A DNA stretch of 16,824 nt from Candidatus Altimarinota bacterium (GCA_905478675.1 CAJQJI010000039.1:1-16824), one strand, 5' to 3'; shown: positions 5,433-14,098, counted from the stretch's first letter. Notes: generated by a model from the sequence alone, not told the origin. Program-made: numbers and translations.

Positions 5433-7124
5433 ATGCAACAACAAGTAATCGATTACCTTTCAAAACATTGGAGCGCTGATAACGCTTCAAAAATCATATT
5501 TTCGCCGGTGCCCAAAGGCCAAAACGGAGACCTTGCCATGCAATTTTTTGCTCTAACCAAAGCCTTAAAGCAATCCCCTATTGAAATTGGAGCCGCGGTA
5601 GCTGACGCTTTAAAAGGTTTCGATTTGGTTGAGAAAACAGAAATGTCAGGGCCGTACCTAAATTTATTTTTTAGCCAGTCCGCTTTTTTTGAAAACGTCT
5701 TTAAAACGCCGCTCAAAACTAATTCCCTGCAAGGACAAAGAGTTGTCTTTGAGTTTTCTGGTCCGAACACAAATAAACCGCTGCATTTAGGACACATGCG
5801 AAATCATGCATTAGGTATTTCGGTCACTAATTTAATGGAAACCGCTGGTGCCGAAATGCACCGCGTCAATATTATTAATGATCGTGGGGTGCATATTTGT
5901 AAATCAATGCTGGCCTACCAGCGCTGGGGGCAAGGCGAAACCCCAGCAAGCACGGGTGAAAAAGGCGACGAATTTGTTGGTCGGTATTATGTAAAATTTG
6001 ATCAAGAAGCCAAAAAAGACGAAAGCCTTAATGCCGAAGTACAAACCATGCTACAGCAATGGGAAGCCGGCGAACCAGAGATTAGAGCTATTTGGGAAAA
6101 AATGAACAACTGGACGCTCAGTGGACACCAAAAAACTTATGACCGACAAGGCGTGCAATTTGAACGCAGCTACAAAGAATCTGATTACTACTTAGAAGGG
6201 AAAGCGATTGCTCAAGATGGACTTGAGCGAGGCGTCTTTGAGACGCGAGAAGACGGCGCCGTAGTCATTAATTTTGAAGATGAACAACTCGGCCAAAAAG
6301 TCGTTCTGCGCCCAGACGGTACTTCTATTTATCTGACTCAAGATTTAGCCGTTGCCGTTAACCGAGATAAAGATTTCAAGCATCCCGATTTACTAGTTTA
6401 CACCACCGCTAGTGAACAAAATTATCATTTTAAAGTACTCTTTGAATGTCTTGACCGGCTCGGGGTTATGGAAGCCGACAAATGTTATCATCTTAATTAT
6501 GGGCTGGTAAATTTACCGGATGGACGCATGAAATCACGTGAAGGCACGGTGGTTGATGCCGATAATTTAATGGATCATCTACACGCCTTAGCCGCCCAAA
6601 AAATCAAAGAATCAAAACCCGATCTGGCAGAGAAAGACGTTAATGTTATTGCCGAACAGGTTCAGAATGCGGCTTGGAAATTCTTTTTACTACGTACGTC
6701 GCCTAATAAAGACATTACCTTTGATGCCGAGAAATCGATTGATTTTCATGGTGCTACAGGGCCTTACTTGCAATACGCGGGCGTGCGGATTAAATCTATT
6801 TTAGAAAAAGCCAAAGCCGCCGGCATCGAGTTCGAACTAAGTTCGAACTCAAGTTTAGGAGAAGCCGAAAAGCCGCTGGGAGTAAAAATTTTAGAGTGGC
6901 CAGGCGTGCTCAATCGGGCGGCTGAACATAAAAATCCAACCTACATTGTAACTTACTTGCTGGAACTAGCCCAAACTTGGTCTAGCTTTTATGCCGATAA
7001 CTCGGTTCTAAACGCTGATTCAGAAGCGCTTATTAAAGCGCGGCTCGCGTTAGCGTCTAAAGTGCTAGAAATCCTGGAGACCGGTCTCGGGGTTTTGGGC
7101 ATCGAAGTGCCAGAGCAAATGTAA
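5433..7124 (+). CDS. argS: Arginyl-tRNA synthetase
   Basis: Class I synthetase that charges tRNA-Arg with arginine using ATP in the cytoplasm. The 563 residues match the usual length of 560-580. The N-terminal ~90 residues are the ArgS additional domain (Add-1), ending SGPYLNLFF. The Rossmann domain carries the HIGH-type motif HLGH (118-121, in SGPNTNKPLHLGHMRN) and the KMSKS-type motif MKSREG (366-371, preceded by YGLVNLPDGR), typical of ArgS, which usually has a variant KMSKS. The C-terminal part includes the ATGPYLQYAGVRI-type segment at the start of the anticodon-binding helical domain and ends in the expected hydrophobic helix. A hairpin separates it from the GNAT gene and it has its own -10. 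The Arg-rich leaders upstream make co-regulation by arginine supply plausible, but argS itself shows no leader ORF. Confidence 0.97.
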   Translation: MQQQVIDYLSKHWSADNASKIIFSPVPKGQNGDLAMQFFALTKALKQSPIEIGAAVADALKGFDLVEKTEMSGPYLNLFFSQSAFFENVFKTPLKTNSLQGQRVVFEFSGPNTNKPLHLGHMRNHALGISVTNLMETAGAEMHRVNIINDRGVHICKSMLAYQRWGQGETPASTGEKGDEFVGRYYVKFDQEAKKDESLNAEVQTMLQQWEAGEPEIRAIWEKMNNWTLSGHQKTYDRQGVQFERSYKESDYYLEGKAIAQDGLERGVFETREDGAVVINFEDEQLGQKVVLRPDGTSIYLTQDLAVAVNRDKDFKHPDLLVYTTASEQNYHFKVLFECLDRLGVMEADKCYHLNYGLVNLPDGRMKSREGTVVDADNLMDHLHALAAQKIKESKPDLAEKDVNVIAEQVQNAAWKFFLLRTSPNKDITFDAEKSIDFHGATGPYLQYAGVRIKSILEKAKAAGIEFELSSNSSLGEAEKPLGVKILEWPGVLNRAAEHKNPTYIVTYLLELAQTWSSFYADNSVLNADSEALIKARLALASKVLEILETGLGVLGIEVPEQM

Positions 7125-7152
7125 GTAAAACCGTCAGCCTGAATTTATTTCA

Positions 7153-7176
7153 AAATTTTATATATTTCTAAAATTT
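7153..7176. repeat. AT-rich inverted repeat in the lemA upstream region
   Basis: AAATTTTA (7153-7160) and TAAAATTT (7169-7176) form a perfect 8-bp dyad around an 8-nt centre. It ends where a possible extended -10 (TGCTACCCT, 7176-7184) begins, so it could bind a regulator. It is too AT-rich to be a stable terminator and has no T-tract. Chance is quite possible. Confidence 0.3.
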
Positions 7177-7206
7177 GCTACCCTTTAACTTAACTAACTT
7201 ATAACT

Positions 7207-7758
7207 ATGGATACTCTTCTTATTATCGGCGGTGCCATTGTGGCCATCATTGTGACGCTGGCAGGCTACTACAATCGTTTTATCAAGCTCACTAATAAAG
7301 TTCAATCGGCCTGGTCAGACATCGATACCCATCTTAAAAAGCGGTATGATTTAATCCCTAATTTGGTCAGCACCATTAAAGGCTATGCGGATCATGAAAA
7401 AAGTACGTTTGAAGACGTGATTAAGCTGCGTAACCAAGCGCAACAAGCCTCTGGAGCCAAAGACCAAGCGCAAGCCGAAACCATGCTTTCTGGGGCGTTG
7501 AAAAGCCTGTTTGCTTTATCTGAAGCCTACCCAGATTTAAAAGCCAACACGAACTTTTTAGCATTACAAGAAACCCTTAAAAATGTGGAAGACGACATTA
7601 ATATGGCTCGACGTTATTACAATGGCTCTGTGCAAGCGTACAACACCGCTATTCAAATGTTTCCGGCCAACCTGCTAGCCCAAATGTTTGGTTTCAAAGA
7701 CGCTGAGTTCTTTGAAGCTGAAATTGGTGAACGAGAAAATGTGAGTACTGAATTTTAA
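7207..7758 (+). CDS. lemA: LemA family membrane-anchored protein
   Basis: The 183 residues have the full LemA layout. One N-terminal transmembrane segment (residues 1-21, TLLIIGGAIVAIIVTLAGYY) places a long helical domain on the other side. The family signature NKVQSAWSDIDTHLKKRYDL and IPNLVSTIKGYADHE is followed by a KLRNQA segment and, near the C-terminus, DDINMARRYYNGSVQAYNT and FPANLLAQMFGF. The biochemical role of LemA is unknown; in many bacteria it is encoded next to a DUF2207/YgcG-type membrane protein, as here, 1 bp downstream. The start is the first ATG, with no Shine-Dalgarno site. The family call is very secure. Confidence 0.95.
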   Translation: MDTLLIIGGAIVAIIVTLAGYYNRFIKLTNKVQSAWSDIDTHLKKRYDLIPNLVSTIKGYADHEKSTFEDVIKLRNQAQQASGAKDQAQAETMLSGALKSLFALSEAYPDLKANTNFLALQETLKNVEDDINMARRYYNGSVQAYNTAIQMFPANLLAQMFGFKDAEFFEAEIGERENVSTEF

Positions 7759-7759
7759 T

Positions 7760-9451
7760 ATGAACAAATTTTTTGTTCGATTTTTATTATTTTCAAGCGT
7801 CTTTTTTTCAAGTCAGACTTTTGCTTGGACGATTGAAGAGTTTAATCTTGAAGCCAATATTCAAGCGGACGGAAGTGTAAATATTCAAGAAACTATTCTG
7901 GCTGATTTTACGAATGAAACCCATAAACACGGTATTTTTAGAGACATTCCGATTCGGTATACCGACGAAAACGAAAAGCCGTTTAAGACCCCCATTACTA
8001 ATATTTCTGTGACGGATGAAAATGGAGTCCCGCGCAACTTTACCAAAAGTACCGTAGCTTCAGACCTATCGCTTAAAATTGGAGACGCGAACAAAACGGT
8101 AGAGCCAACCGAAACCTACGTTATCAGCTATACGGTTACCGGCGTGATTAATGCGTTCGAACAGCACGACGAATTTTACTGGAACGTTACAGGTAATGAG
8201 TGGGACGCGCCTATAGAAAAAGCGACCGCATTACTCAAACTTCCAACAGTAAGTACGTCTATTAAAGCAAAATGTTTTACAGGGGTAAAAGGTTCAACGA
8301 CTCAAAATTGTGATTTTGAGATTGGTGAAGGTCAAGGTGCCGCGGCCTTTAAAACCACCCAAAATTTAGCCTTAGGCCAGGGCTTTACGGTTGTTTTTGG
8401 GTGGGACAAAGGGTTAGTCATTATTCCAGAACGAGCCTATGAGATTGATTGGACGGCTTGGGCGAAAAAACTGCAGTATCTATTTTTACTCTTCCCGATT
8501 TGGGGCGTGTGGCGTAATTATAAAATTCGAAAAGAAAGCGCCCCACAAAAAGCCCTTATCCCGTTGTATCATCCGCCAGAAAATATTTCTATTGGCGCTC
8601 TAGGTTTTTTTGATCGCAATCGCACGATTGATCGTGACCTAACGGCCATTCTAACGCAATTAGCCGTTAAAGGGACGATGACCCTGAAAGAAGTTAAAAC
8701 CGACGGGGTCTTTAAAAAAACGACCTATGAATTTACACCAACCGGTAAAAATCTAGACACACTCGATGAGGATGAAAAATTTGTGTATGACCACTTATTT
8801 CTTCAATCTGAAGAACCTACAACCTTAGACGCCCTTACCAAAAACAAAAAATCAATTTTTTGGTATACCCAATATGGGCAGCTTGTAAGACAGATAAAAT
8901 TAAGCGTTGGTGACTATCTACGAACTTCAAACTTAGCACTAAAAGGCGTCTTAAAAGTGTTTTTATTTGGAACACTGCTGCTCTTTGCCATGGTTGTTTT
9001 TACTGGCATTGCTCAAAGTCCGCTCCCCATAATATCGGTTATTGCCGGAAGCGTTGCCGCGGTAGCCCTCCCCCCTCTAAATAAAGCTGGGCGCTTACTT
9101 AAACATGACATCAACGGCTATAAATTATTTTTAAAAACGGCTGATAAACAACGCATTAACTGGAGTGAATCGCAACAAATTTTTGAAAAAAATTTACCTT
9201 ACGCGGTAGCGCTAGGGTTAACCGACAAATGGGCCAAAGTATTTGAAGGTAAAATTCAAATTCCCGATTGGTATAAAGGCTCCTCTACGCCTAATTTCAA
9301 CCAATTACAAAAAAGCATAACGACCAGCGCCGCCCGTTCTATTCGTAGTTCAACCCCAAGAAGCACCAGCAGTTCTAGAGGCAGTAGTGGCTTTGGCGGT
9401 GGCGGAAGTTCTGGGGGCGGATTTGGTGGCGGTGGAGGCCGTTCTTGGTAA
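7760..9451 (+). CDS. DUF2207 domain membrane protein, LemA partner
   Basis: This encodes 563 residues. Residues 1-22 are a signal peptide (FFVRFLLFSSVFFSSQTFA). The exported domain to ~215 carries the DUF2207 hallmarks: WTIEEFNLEANIQADGSVNI, HGIFRDIPIRY and DEFYWNVTGNEWDAPI. A transmembrane segment at ~238-251 leads to a cytoplasmic domain (GFFDRNRTIDRDLTAILTQL), then two hydrophobic segments near 396-440 and another soluble part. The C-terminus is Ser/Arg-rich and ends in a Gly tract (GFGGGGSSGGGFGGGGGRSW), the usual tail of this family. The function is unknown. It is separated from lemA by 1 bp and is followed 11 bp later by murI, so all three probably share one message. Confidence 0.92.
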   Translation: MNKFFVRFLLFSSVFFSSQTFAWTIEEFNLEANIQADGSVNIQETILADFTNETHKHGIFRDIPIRYTDENEKPFKTPITNISVTDENGVPRNFTKSTVASDLSLKIGDANKTVEPTETYVISYTVTGVINAFEQHDEFYWNVTGNEWDAPIEKATALLKLPTVSTSIKAKCFTGVKGSTTQNCDFEIGEGQGAAAFKTTQNLALGQGFTVVFGWDKGLVIIPERAYEIDWTAWAKKLQYLFLLFPIWGVWRNYKIRKESAPQKALIPLYHPPENISIGALGFFDRNRTIDRDLTAILTQLAVKGTMTLKEVKTDGVFKKTTYEFTPTGKNLDTLDEDEKFVYDHLFLQSEEPTTLDALTKNKKSIFWYTQYGQLVRQIKLSVGDYLRTSNLALKGVLKVFLFGTLLLFAMVVFTGIAQSPLPIISVIAGSVAAVALPPLNKAGRLLKHDINGYKLFLKTADKQRINWSESQQIFEKNLPYAVALGLTDKWAKVFEGKIQIPDWYKGSSTPNFNQLQKSITTSAARSIRSSTPRSTSSSRGSSGFGGGGSSGGGFGGGGGRSW

Positions 9452-9462
9452 AATCCATCTTG

Positions 9463-10155
9463 ATGAAAATTGGAATTTTTGATTCTGGATACGGTGGCAA
9501 ATTAGCCCTGCAGCAATGCCAAAAACGCATACCACAACACGAATTTATTGGTTTTTTTGATCATAAAAATGCCCCCTATGGAGACCGATCACCAGAAGAA
9601 ATTTACAAATTAACGTCTCACGGCGTGAACAATTTATTTGATCAAGATTGCAAGCTGGTTTTACTGGCCTGTAACACCGCCTCGGCCAGAGCACTACGAA
9701 CTATGCAAGAGGCAGAACCGGATAAAAAGGTACTCGGTTGTTTAATCCCCGCGATCGAAGCCGCCCTCGAAAACCAGCCTAAACAAAAATTCGAACCGCC
9801 TCGACGGATTGGTATTATTGCTACCAGACACACCGTAGACACACGAAAGTATCAACGAGAGGCGTTTAAAATTGCGCCCCTAGCCAAAGTTTTTCCGATT
9901 GCGACACCGAAATTAGTTCCGTGGATAGAAGCAGGCGAGACGAACTCTAAAGCCTGCCAAGACTATTTAAAAGTTCATATTCAAACGTTAATAGACGAAC
10001 ACCAAATCGATACACTCATTCTTGGTTGTACCCATTACAGCGCGTTAAAAACGATTGTAAAAAATTTATTTCCGTCACTCTTAATTATTGATTCGGCCCA
10101 AGCCCAAGCCGAAAAACTCGTTGATTATTTAGCTAGACACCCTGAATTACAGTAA
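9463..10155 (+). CDS. murI: Glutamate racemase
   Basis: Interconverts L- and D-glutamate for peptidoglycan, in the cytoplasm. With ATG at 9463 it has 230 residues, somewhat short for the family (usually ~260). It begins MKIGIFDSGYGG (D7, S8). It also shows NAPYGDRSPEEI (36-47), LLACNTASA with catalytic C70, a TRHTVDTRKY segment (family: T-x-x-T-x-x-S-x-x-Y) and LILGCTHYSAL with catalytic C189. Both catalytic cysteines are present. An upstream in-frame start at 9445 would overlap the DUF2207 gene and add six residues before the conserved start, so 9463 is preferred. The stop overlaps the 3' end of the convergent ligase-peptidase gene by 9 bp. A shared glutamate theme with that ligase family is possible but unproven. 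Confidence 0.93.
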   Translation: MKIGIFDSGYGGKLALQQCQKRIPQHEFIGFFDHKNAPYGDRSPEEIYKLTSHGVNNLFDQDCKLVLLACNTASARALRTMQEAEPDKKVLGCLIPAIEAALENQPKQKFEPPRRIGIIATRHTVDTRKYQREAFKIAPLAKVFPIATPKLVPWIEAGETNSKACQDYLKVHIQTLIDEHQIDTLILGCTHYSALKTIVKNLFPSLLIIDSAQAQAEKLVDYLARHPELQ

Positions 10156-12462
10156 AAACTTTGCTGGTCGTAAGCCCTCAATTTTTTGCACCAAAGGTAA
10201 ATCAGGAACACTAATTTTTCCAACATATAAATCAGCCACTTCGCCGCCTTTAACAATAAAGCGGTCAATTTCTCGCATTCCCATAAAGTACAAAGCATCT
10301 TTAGTAAAAGCCCCTTTGGCTTCACTATCTTCATATCCACGTTTAGACTTTAAGCACAATTTCCACGCTAATTCATCGGTTAGATCAAAAGTTGATTTAA
10401 GATAATTAAACAAATCGTGGAAACCCATTTTTTGGGCCATATAAAGCGCTACAATTTGATACCCTGGTGTTAAAAATTTATCCCCTAAACTCAATCCGAG
10501 TTGGTTTTGATTCCAAATCGCTAACCCTTCTTCGGTTCGTAAGTAATTCGCCGTCCCCCGCTCTAAAATTCGTAAAGGCTGGGTTTTACCGTTTTCATAC
10601 CGGAAAACATGCGTCCCTATTTCGTGCACCAATAAGGCTTTTAGCCGGTTAGAAGTAAACTTAGCGCCTTTTTTTACCAAAATAGATTCTCGCTTAGTGA
10701 CTTGAATATCCGCTACCGAGTCCTCTAAGATTTTAATCTGCCAATGCCCAAGGTTATGTTCTGCTAAAAATTCTTTTAAAATCTCAACCGATTTTTTTGT
10801 ATCAAGTTCTGGGCTGGTATCGGCGACTAAATCCGATTCGTGCTCTTTAATAAACTTTAAGGCTTCCTGATACAAATGTCGGGTTACTTTTCCAAACACG
10901 GCCTGTGATAACTCAGAATACTCGCTTGAGCCTCGGGCTTCCAGCATCATTAACTTATGTTCTAGTTCTTTAATTTTTTCGCTGTAAAGCGGATATAGTT
11001 CATGATTTACAGAGGGAATTTTTTTCAAATCATTCCGCATCTGAATAAAGTCCAAATCTAATTCTTTATAGAAAAAACGCGGTGAAAAGCCTGAATTCGC
11101 TAAAAATAACGCCTTCTGCTCATTCAGATTACGAGGATTGATATAACTGAGTAACTTAATTTGAGTGTCGATCTCACACACTTTTCTATCAATATTACGT
11201 AACATTCTTTCATCAACGGAAGCCGCCGACGTTTCGGCTAGATTTTTTTGTATAAATTTTTTGTTCGCATCGATATAAAAGTCTGTTAAATATTTCCCGG
11301 CTAAAATTAAATCAGCGTCGCCTTTTTTTCCTTTCATTTTTTCAATCGGCAACTTTAAACGTTTCCCTTCTAAGGTTATATCTAACAGTCTTTCGTTCTC
11401 ATTAAAATACGCTGCCGCAATTTGATTATTCTCGCTGTTTAAATCAATTTTTGCGATCAAACTTTGCGGGGGATCAGTGTTTAACAACACGTTTTCGGTA
11501 ATCCCTAAAATTGGCTTAGGAATAAAACTGGCTTCATAAATAGATTTCTCAGCAAACAACGTCTTTGCAATATCAACGCCCTCTTCTGGCGTTAAGACTT
11601 TTAAATCTACGACCTTATCGAGTCGCTTTTTCATTGGCGTTTGATTCGCTACTTGAATTTTTAAACCAGGGCGAGCATTAACTTCTAACACCGCCACGCC
11701 AGACTTAGTGACCACTAAATCGACTCCTAAGAAACCAATTTTGGTAACCTGTTGAATTTTAGAACACGAATATAAAATTTCGTCCCAATGCGGAATTTTA
11801 AAACCTTGAGTGGGTTCTCCGTTCGGCATTTTACGAATAAATTTAGATTTTTTTGCCGCCCCGGTTGTAACCCCTGAACCTAAATCTATTCCCATCGCAA
11901 TGGCCCCAAGCTCCATATTAGCTTTCCCTTCCGATTCAATCGTTGGCACTCGTAACATGGCCATCACTGGCACCATATTAAACACAATTACCCGAATGTC
12001 AGACAACCCTGTTTGCGTTAGCAGTCGGAAGTCTGGATGTGGATCTAACTTTTCTTCGACGAGCAAATCATCATGCGTTCCAGAAATGGAGTACTTCCCT
12101 TCTAGAATATCAATACACTGCAAATACATTTGCTCTTCATCTAACTTTTTACCAGAGATAGTAATCCAGTGAGAGCCTTTTTTCCCCACAACCACTAGAA
12201 TTCCACCTCCAGCAAAACCACGGTTTGGCTTAATCACAAAACTCTCTGGTAGACTTGCAAAAAACTCATGCGTTAACTGACGCTGATTTTTTACAATTTG
12301 ATATAATTTCGCTACCCCCACGCCACGTGATTCTAAAAATTGTTTCGTAAAAATTTTATCATCCGCGAATTTCTTACTCGCCGCTGAATTATAACGAGAA
12401 ATATACAGCAAATTTCGCGCGTTCATCCCTAATATGCCAGCCTTATCTTTAGAAAAAATCAT
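10147..12462 (-). CDS. Fusion: RimK-related ATP-grasp ligase + retropepsin-like domain + DUF1704 (QEGLA/MATCAP-type) metallopeptidase
   Basis: One 771-residue ORF has three parts. Residues 1-285 match the alpha-L-glutamate-ligase-like ATP-grasp family: GILGMNARNLLYISRYN (9-25), DDK (34-36), FVIKPNRGFAGGGILVV (75-91), SDIRVIVFNMVPVMAMLRVP (154-173), SEGKANMELGAIAMGIDL (177-194), LEVNARPGLKIQVAN (259-273). Residues ~312-403 resemble RimB/COG4067 retropepsin-like domains (ILGITENVLL, AKIDLNSE in place of AK.DTGA, LILAGKYLTDFYID); DTG has become DLN, so it may be inactive. Residues ~425-771 are DUF1704: INPRNLNEQK, SPRFFYKELDLD, MLEARGSSEYSELS, zinc site HEIGTH (613-618) and EEGLA (644-648, the QEGLA motif), KDALYFMG. 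This suggests addition and removal of residues on one target, by inference. It starts 3 bp after the 7TM gene ends. Confidence 0.88.
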   Translation of the reverse strand: MIFSKDKAGILGMNARNLLYISRYNSAASKKFADDKIFTKQFLESRGVGVAKLYQIVKNQRQLTHEFFASLPESFVIKPNRGFAGGGILVVVGKKGSHWITISGKKLDEEQMYLQCIDILEGKYSISGTHDDLLVEEKLDPHPDFRLLTQTGLSDIRVIVFNMVPVMAMLRVPTIESEGKANMELGAIAMGIDLGSGVTTGAAKKSKFIRKMPNGEPTQGFKIPHWDEILYSCSKIQQVTKIGFLGVDLVVTKSGVAVLEVNARPGLKIQVANQTPMKKRLDKVVDLKVLTPEEGVDIAKTLFAEKSIYEASFIPKPILGITENVLLNTDPPQSLIAKIDLNSENNQIAAAYFNENERLLDITLEGKRLKLPIEKMKGKKGDADLILAGKYLTDFYIDANKKFIQKNLAETSAASVDERMLRNIDRKVCEIDTQIKLLSYINPRNLNEQKALFLANSGFSPRFFYKELDLDFIQMRNDLKKIPSVNHELYPLYSEKIKELEHKLMMLEARGSSEYSELSQAVFGKVTRHLYQEALKFIKEHESDLVADTSPELDTKKSVEILKEFLAEHNLGHWQIKILEDSVADIQVTKRESILVKKGAKFTSNRLKALLVHEIGTHVFRYENGKTQPLRILERGTANYLRTEEGLAIWNQNQLGLSLGDKFLTPGYQIVALYMAQKMGFHDLFNYLKSTFDLTDELAWKLCLKSKRGYEDSEAKGAFTKDALYFMGMREIDRFIVKGGEVADLYVGKISVPDLPLVQKIEGLRPAKFLL

Positions 12463-12465
12463 TAA

Positions 12466-14019
12466 TTATTCTTGGCTATCTTCTCGCAGTAAACTACGGA
12501 ACTTAATATATTCAGAAACTCGCAGCCCCGTAAAGCGCCCGAGCCAAACCGTGCCTAAAATAGGCAGTACAATCAGTTCTGGCATCGCTAAAACATTATC
12601 TTTAATTAGGGCCCAATCGGCAAAAGCATAGGCAATTAAAGAAACTAACACCGTTTCGACAACGGCAATTAAGGCGCTTCGAATCCCCTCTGCTGACTGA
12701 GAAGACAAAAATTTCTCAGACATAGAAGACATTACCATCATTGGGAAAATAGTGAGCGACAAATCCAGTGACGCTTCGAAGTACACCGCTAGCCCTAGCA
12801 CTAAGAAGAATGACAAAGCCAGACAACTAAGAAGTAAGGCCACTTTAGGAATATACAGCAATTCCACTTTATCAAACAGCACTCGAATCGCCCAACTAAC
12901 CAGCATTACCACTAAGAAAACCGCCATTCCAAACTGCAAGCCTAACACTAAAAAGGCTAATGACAGCATTAACGGGGCTAGGACTCCGAAAGTAGAAACC
13001 CCGACAAATTGCCGGAAGAACGCGATCATAAAGGCTAAAAACGGAACCGATAGCAACAGGTAAATAACAGTTTGAGAAAGCCCTGAAGACGAGAATAAAT
13101 TGAGTAAGCGACTAAACGGTAAATAAACTGGAATTCGACTTTTTTCGTCTACCTGACGAACCTCAATCCCGCGGAGCGAAAGTTCATTAAAAACTGTGCC
13201 TAAGTCCGGCTTTGTAAAAATTGGATTTAAAGCTTCGGGTCGAGTTAACACAATAAATTCAGGTTGCACTATCTCATACACTGGTTGAATAAGTTTTGCA
13301 TCACGATCAAGCGAGCTGGCCGAAATTTGCACGAACAATTTAGTTTTAAGTTCTTGCTGTGATTCCTCTGAAGTAATTTTCCAAAACTGCCCAAAGGCTT
13401 GCATCGCTTGTGTTGAAGACGTGTAAAACAAAATCGCCTCTGATTCTTTTAAAAGGGTTAAATTCTCTTGGAATTTACGAATGACACTATCTTCATTTGA
13501 AAGATCACTCGCATCTTTGGGCACTTCTATAACATTTAATAACACTCCCTCTTCGGCGGCTTCTGAATCGACTGAGGCCAGCGTTTCTTCTAACACATCC
13601 GTAATGAGGACCATTTGTTTCGTATACACCTGAATCTGTTTTTCAATTGATTCACGTTCCGACCCCTGCTTAATATTCATTTTCACCGTATAGAGTCCTG
13701 GTTTTTTATAGGTATACTTCACTACCTCCCCAAATTTAATATCCGAATCATCACCAAAATCCCAAGAATAGTTTGGATTTCCAAAATCAGATAAAGACAT
13801 GATCTTAGAGGGGCCAGCATCAAAAACCATTTCTTCGCCTAAAGACACAACATCCGGAATATCCAAAGCCGGACTTAAAAAGGCTTTTTCCTTTTCGAGC
13901 TCTGAAACCTGTGGCGATTCAAGATCCGCTTCGGCTTCCGCTTCAAGCGTTGACGAATCAGCCTGCGCTAAAACGTGTCCATAAACTCCCAGAGCCAGTA
14001 ATAACATAAATTTTTTCAT
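12466..14019 (-). CDS. PKD-domain protein with 7TM module of the 'inactive transglutaminase-7TM' family
   Basis: With ATG at 14019 it has 517 residues. Residues 1-18 are a signal peptide (MKKFMLLLALGVYGHVLA). An acidic linker leads to a PKD-like beta domain, ~52-133 (YSWDFGDD at 84-91, YTYKKPGLYTVKM at 103-114). Residues ~134-300 look alpha/beta (MVLITDVLEETL, AILFYTSS, LFVQIS, FIVLTRP) and are unrecognised. From ~315 there are about seven hydrophobic helices with the family's marks: STFGVLAPLMLSLAFLVLGL (342-361), LLYIPKVALLLS (387-398), FPMMVMSSMSEKF (425-437) and GRFTGLRVSEYIKFR (494-508), matching the GRYTGYRLSE..RFR ending. In Proteobacteria this module follows an inactive transglutaminase domain; here a PKD and an unknown domain replace it. 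An upstream ATG at 14058 exists but would spoil the signal peptide and lies before the -10. Confidence 0.82.
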   Translation of the reverse strand: MKKFMLLLALGVYGHVLAQADSSTLEAEAEADLESPQVSELEKEKAFLSPALDIPDVVSLGEEMVFDAGPSKIMSLSDFGNPNYSWDFGDDSDIKFGEVVKYTYKKPGLYTVKMNIKQGSERESIEKQIQVYTKQMVLITDVLEETLASVDSEAAEEGVLLNVIEVPKDASDLSNEDSVIRKFQENLTLLKESEAILFYTSSTQAMQAFGQFWKITSEESQQELKTKLFVQISASSLDRDAKLIQPVYEIVQPEFIVLTRPEALNPIFTKPDLGTVFNELSLRGIEVRQVDEKSRIPVYLPFSRLLNLFSSSGLSQTVIYLLLSVPFLAFMIAFFRQFVGVSTFGVLAPLMLSLAFLVLGLQFGMAVFLVVMLVSWAIRVLFDKVELLYIPKVALLLSCLALSFFLVLGLAVYFEASLDLSLTIFPMMVMSSMSEKFLSSQSAEGIRSALIAVVETVLVSLIAYAFADWALIKDNVLAMPELIVLPILGTVWLGRFTGLRVSEYIKFRSLLREDSQE

Positions 14020-14026
14020 CAGCCAT

Positions 14027-14054
14027 ATTGTAGCCACAAGCCGTAATATGCAAA
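14027..14054 (-). promoter_or_regulatory. Promoter of the 7TM/ligase-peptidase cassette, probably leaderless
   Basis: On the minus strand TACAAT (14032-14027) lies 7 nt before ATG 14019. TTTGCA (14054-14049) lies 16 nt upstream as a partial -35 (4 of 6). This supports the shorter start and a leaderless message. Confidence 0.5.
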
Positions 14055-14098
14055 GCATTTGGAACGACTTAGGTTGTTAAATTTTTAGAGCATTTGGA
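14054..14098. repeat. Direct repeat AGCATTTGGA in the divergent 7TM/dut promoter region
   Basis: Two identical 10-bp copies, AGCATTTGGA at 14054-14063 and 14089-14098, are 35 bp apart. The first touches the -35 of the minus-strand cassette and the second covers the -35 of dut, so a shared regulator or a duplicated promoter half-site is possible. Confidence 0.45.

Noticed and set aside
14020..14058. Upstream start of the 7TM gene at 14058
   Set aside because: It would add a 13-residue extension ahead of a good signal peptide and begin upstream of the likely -10.
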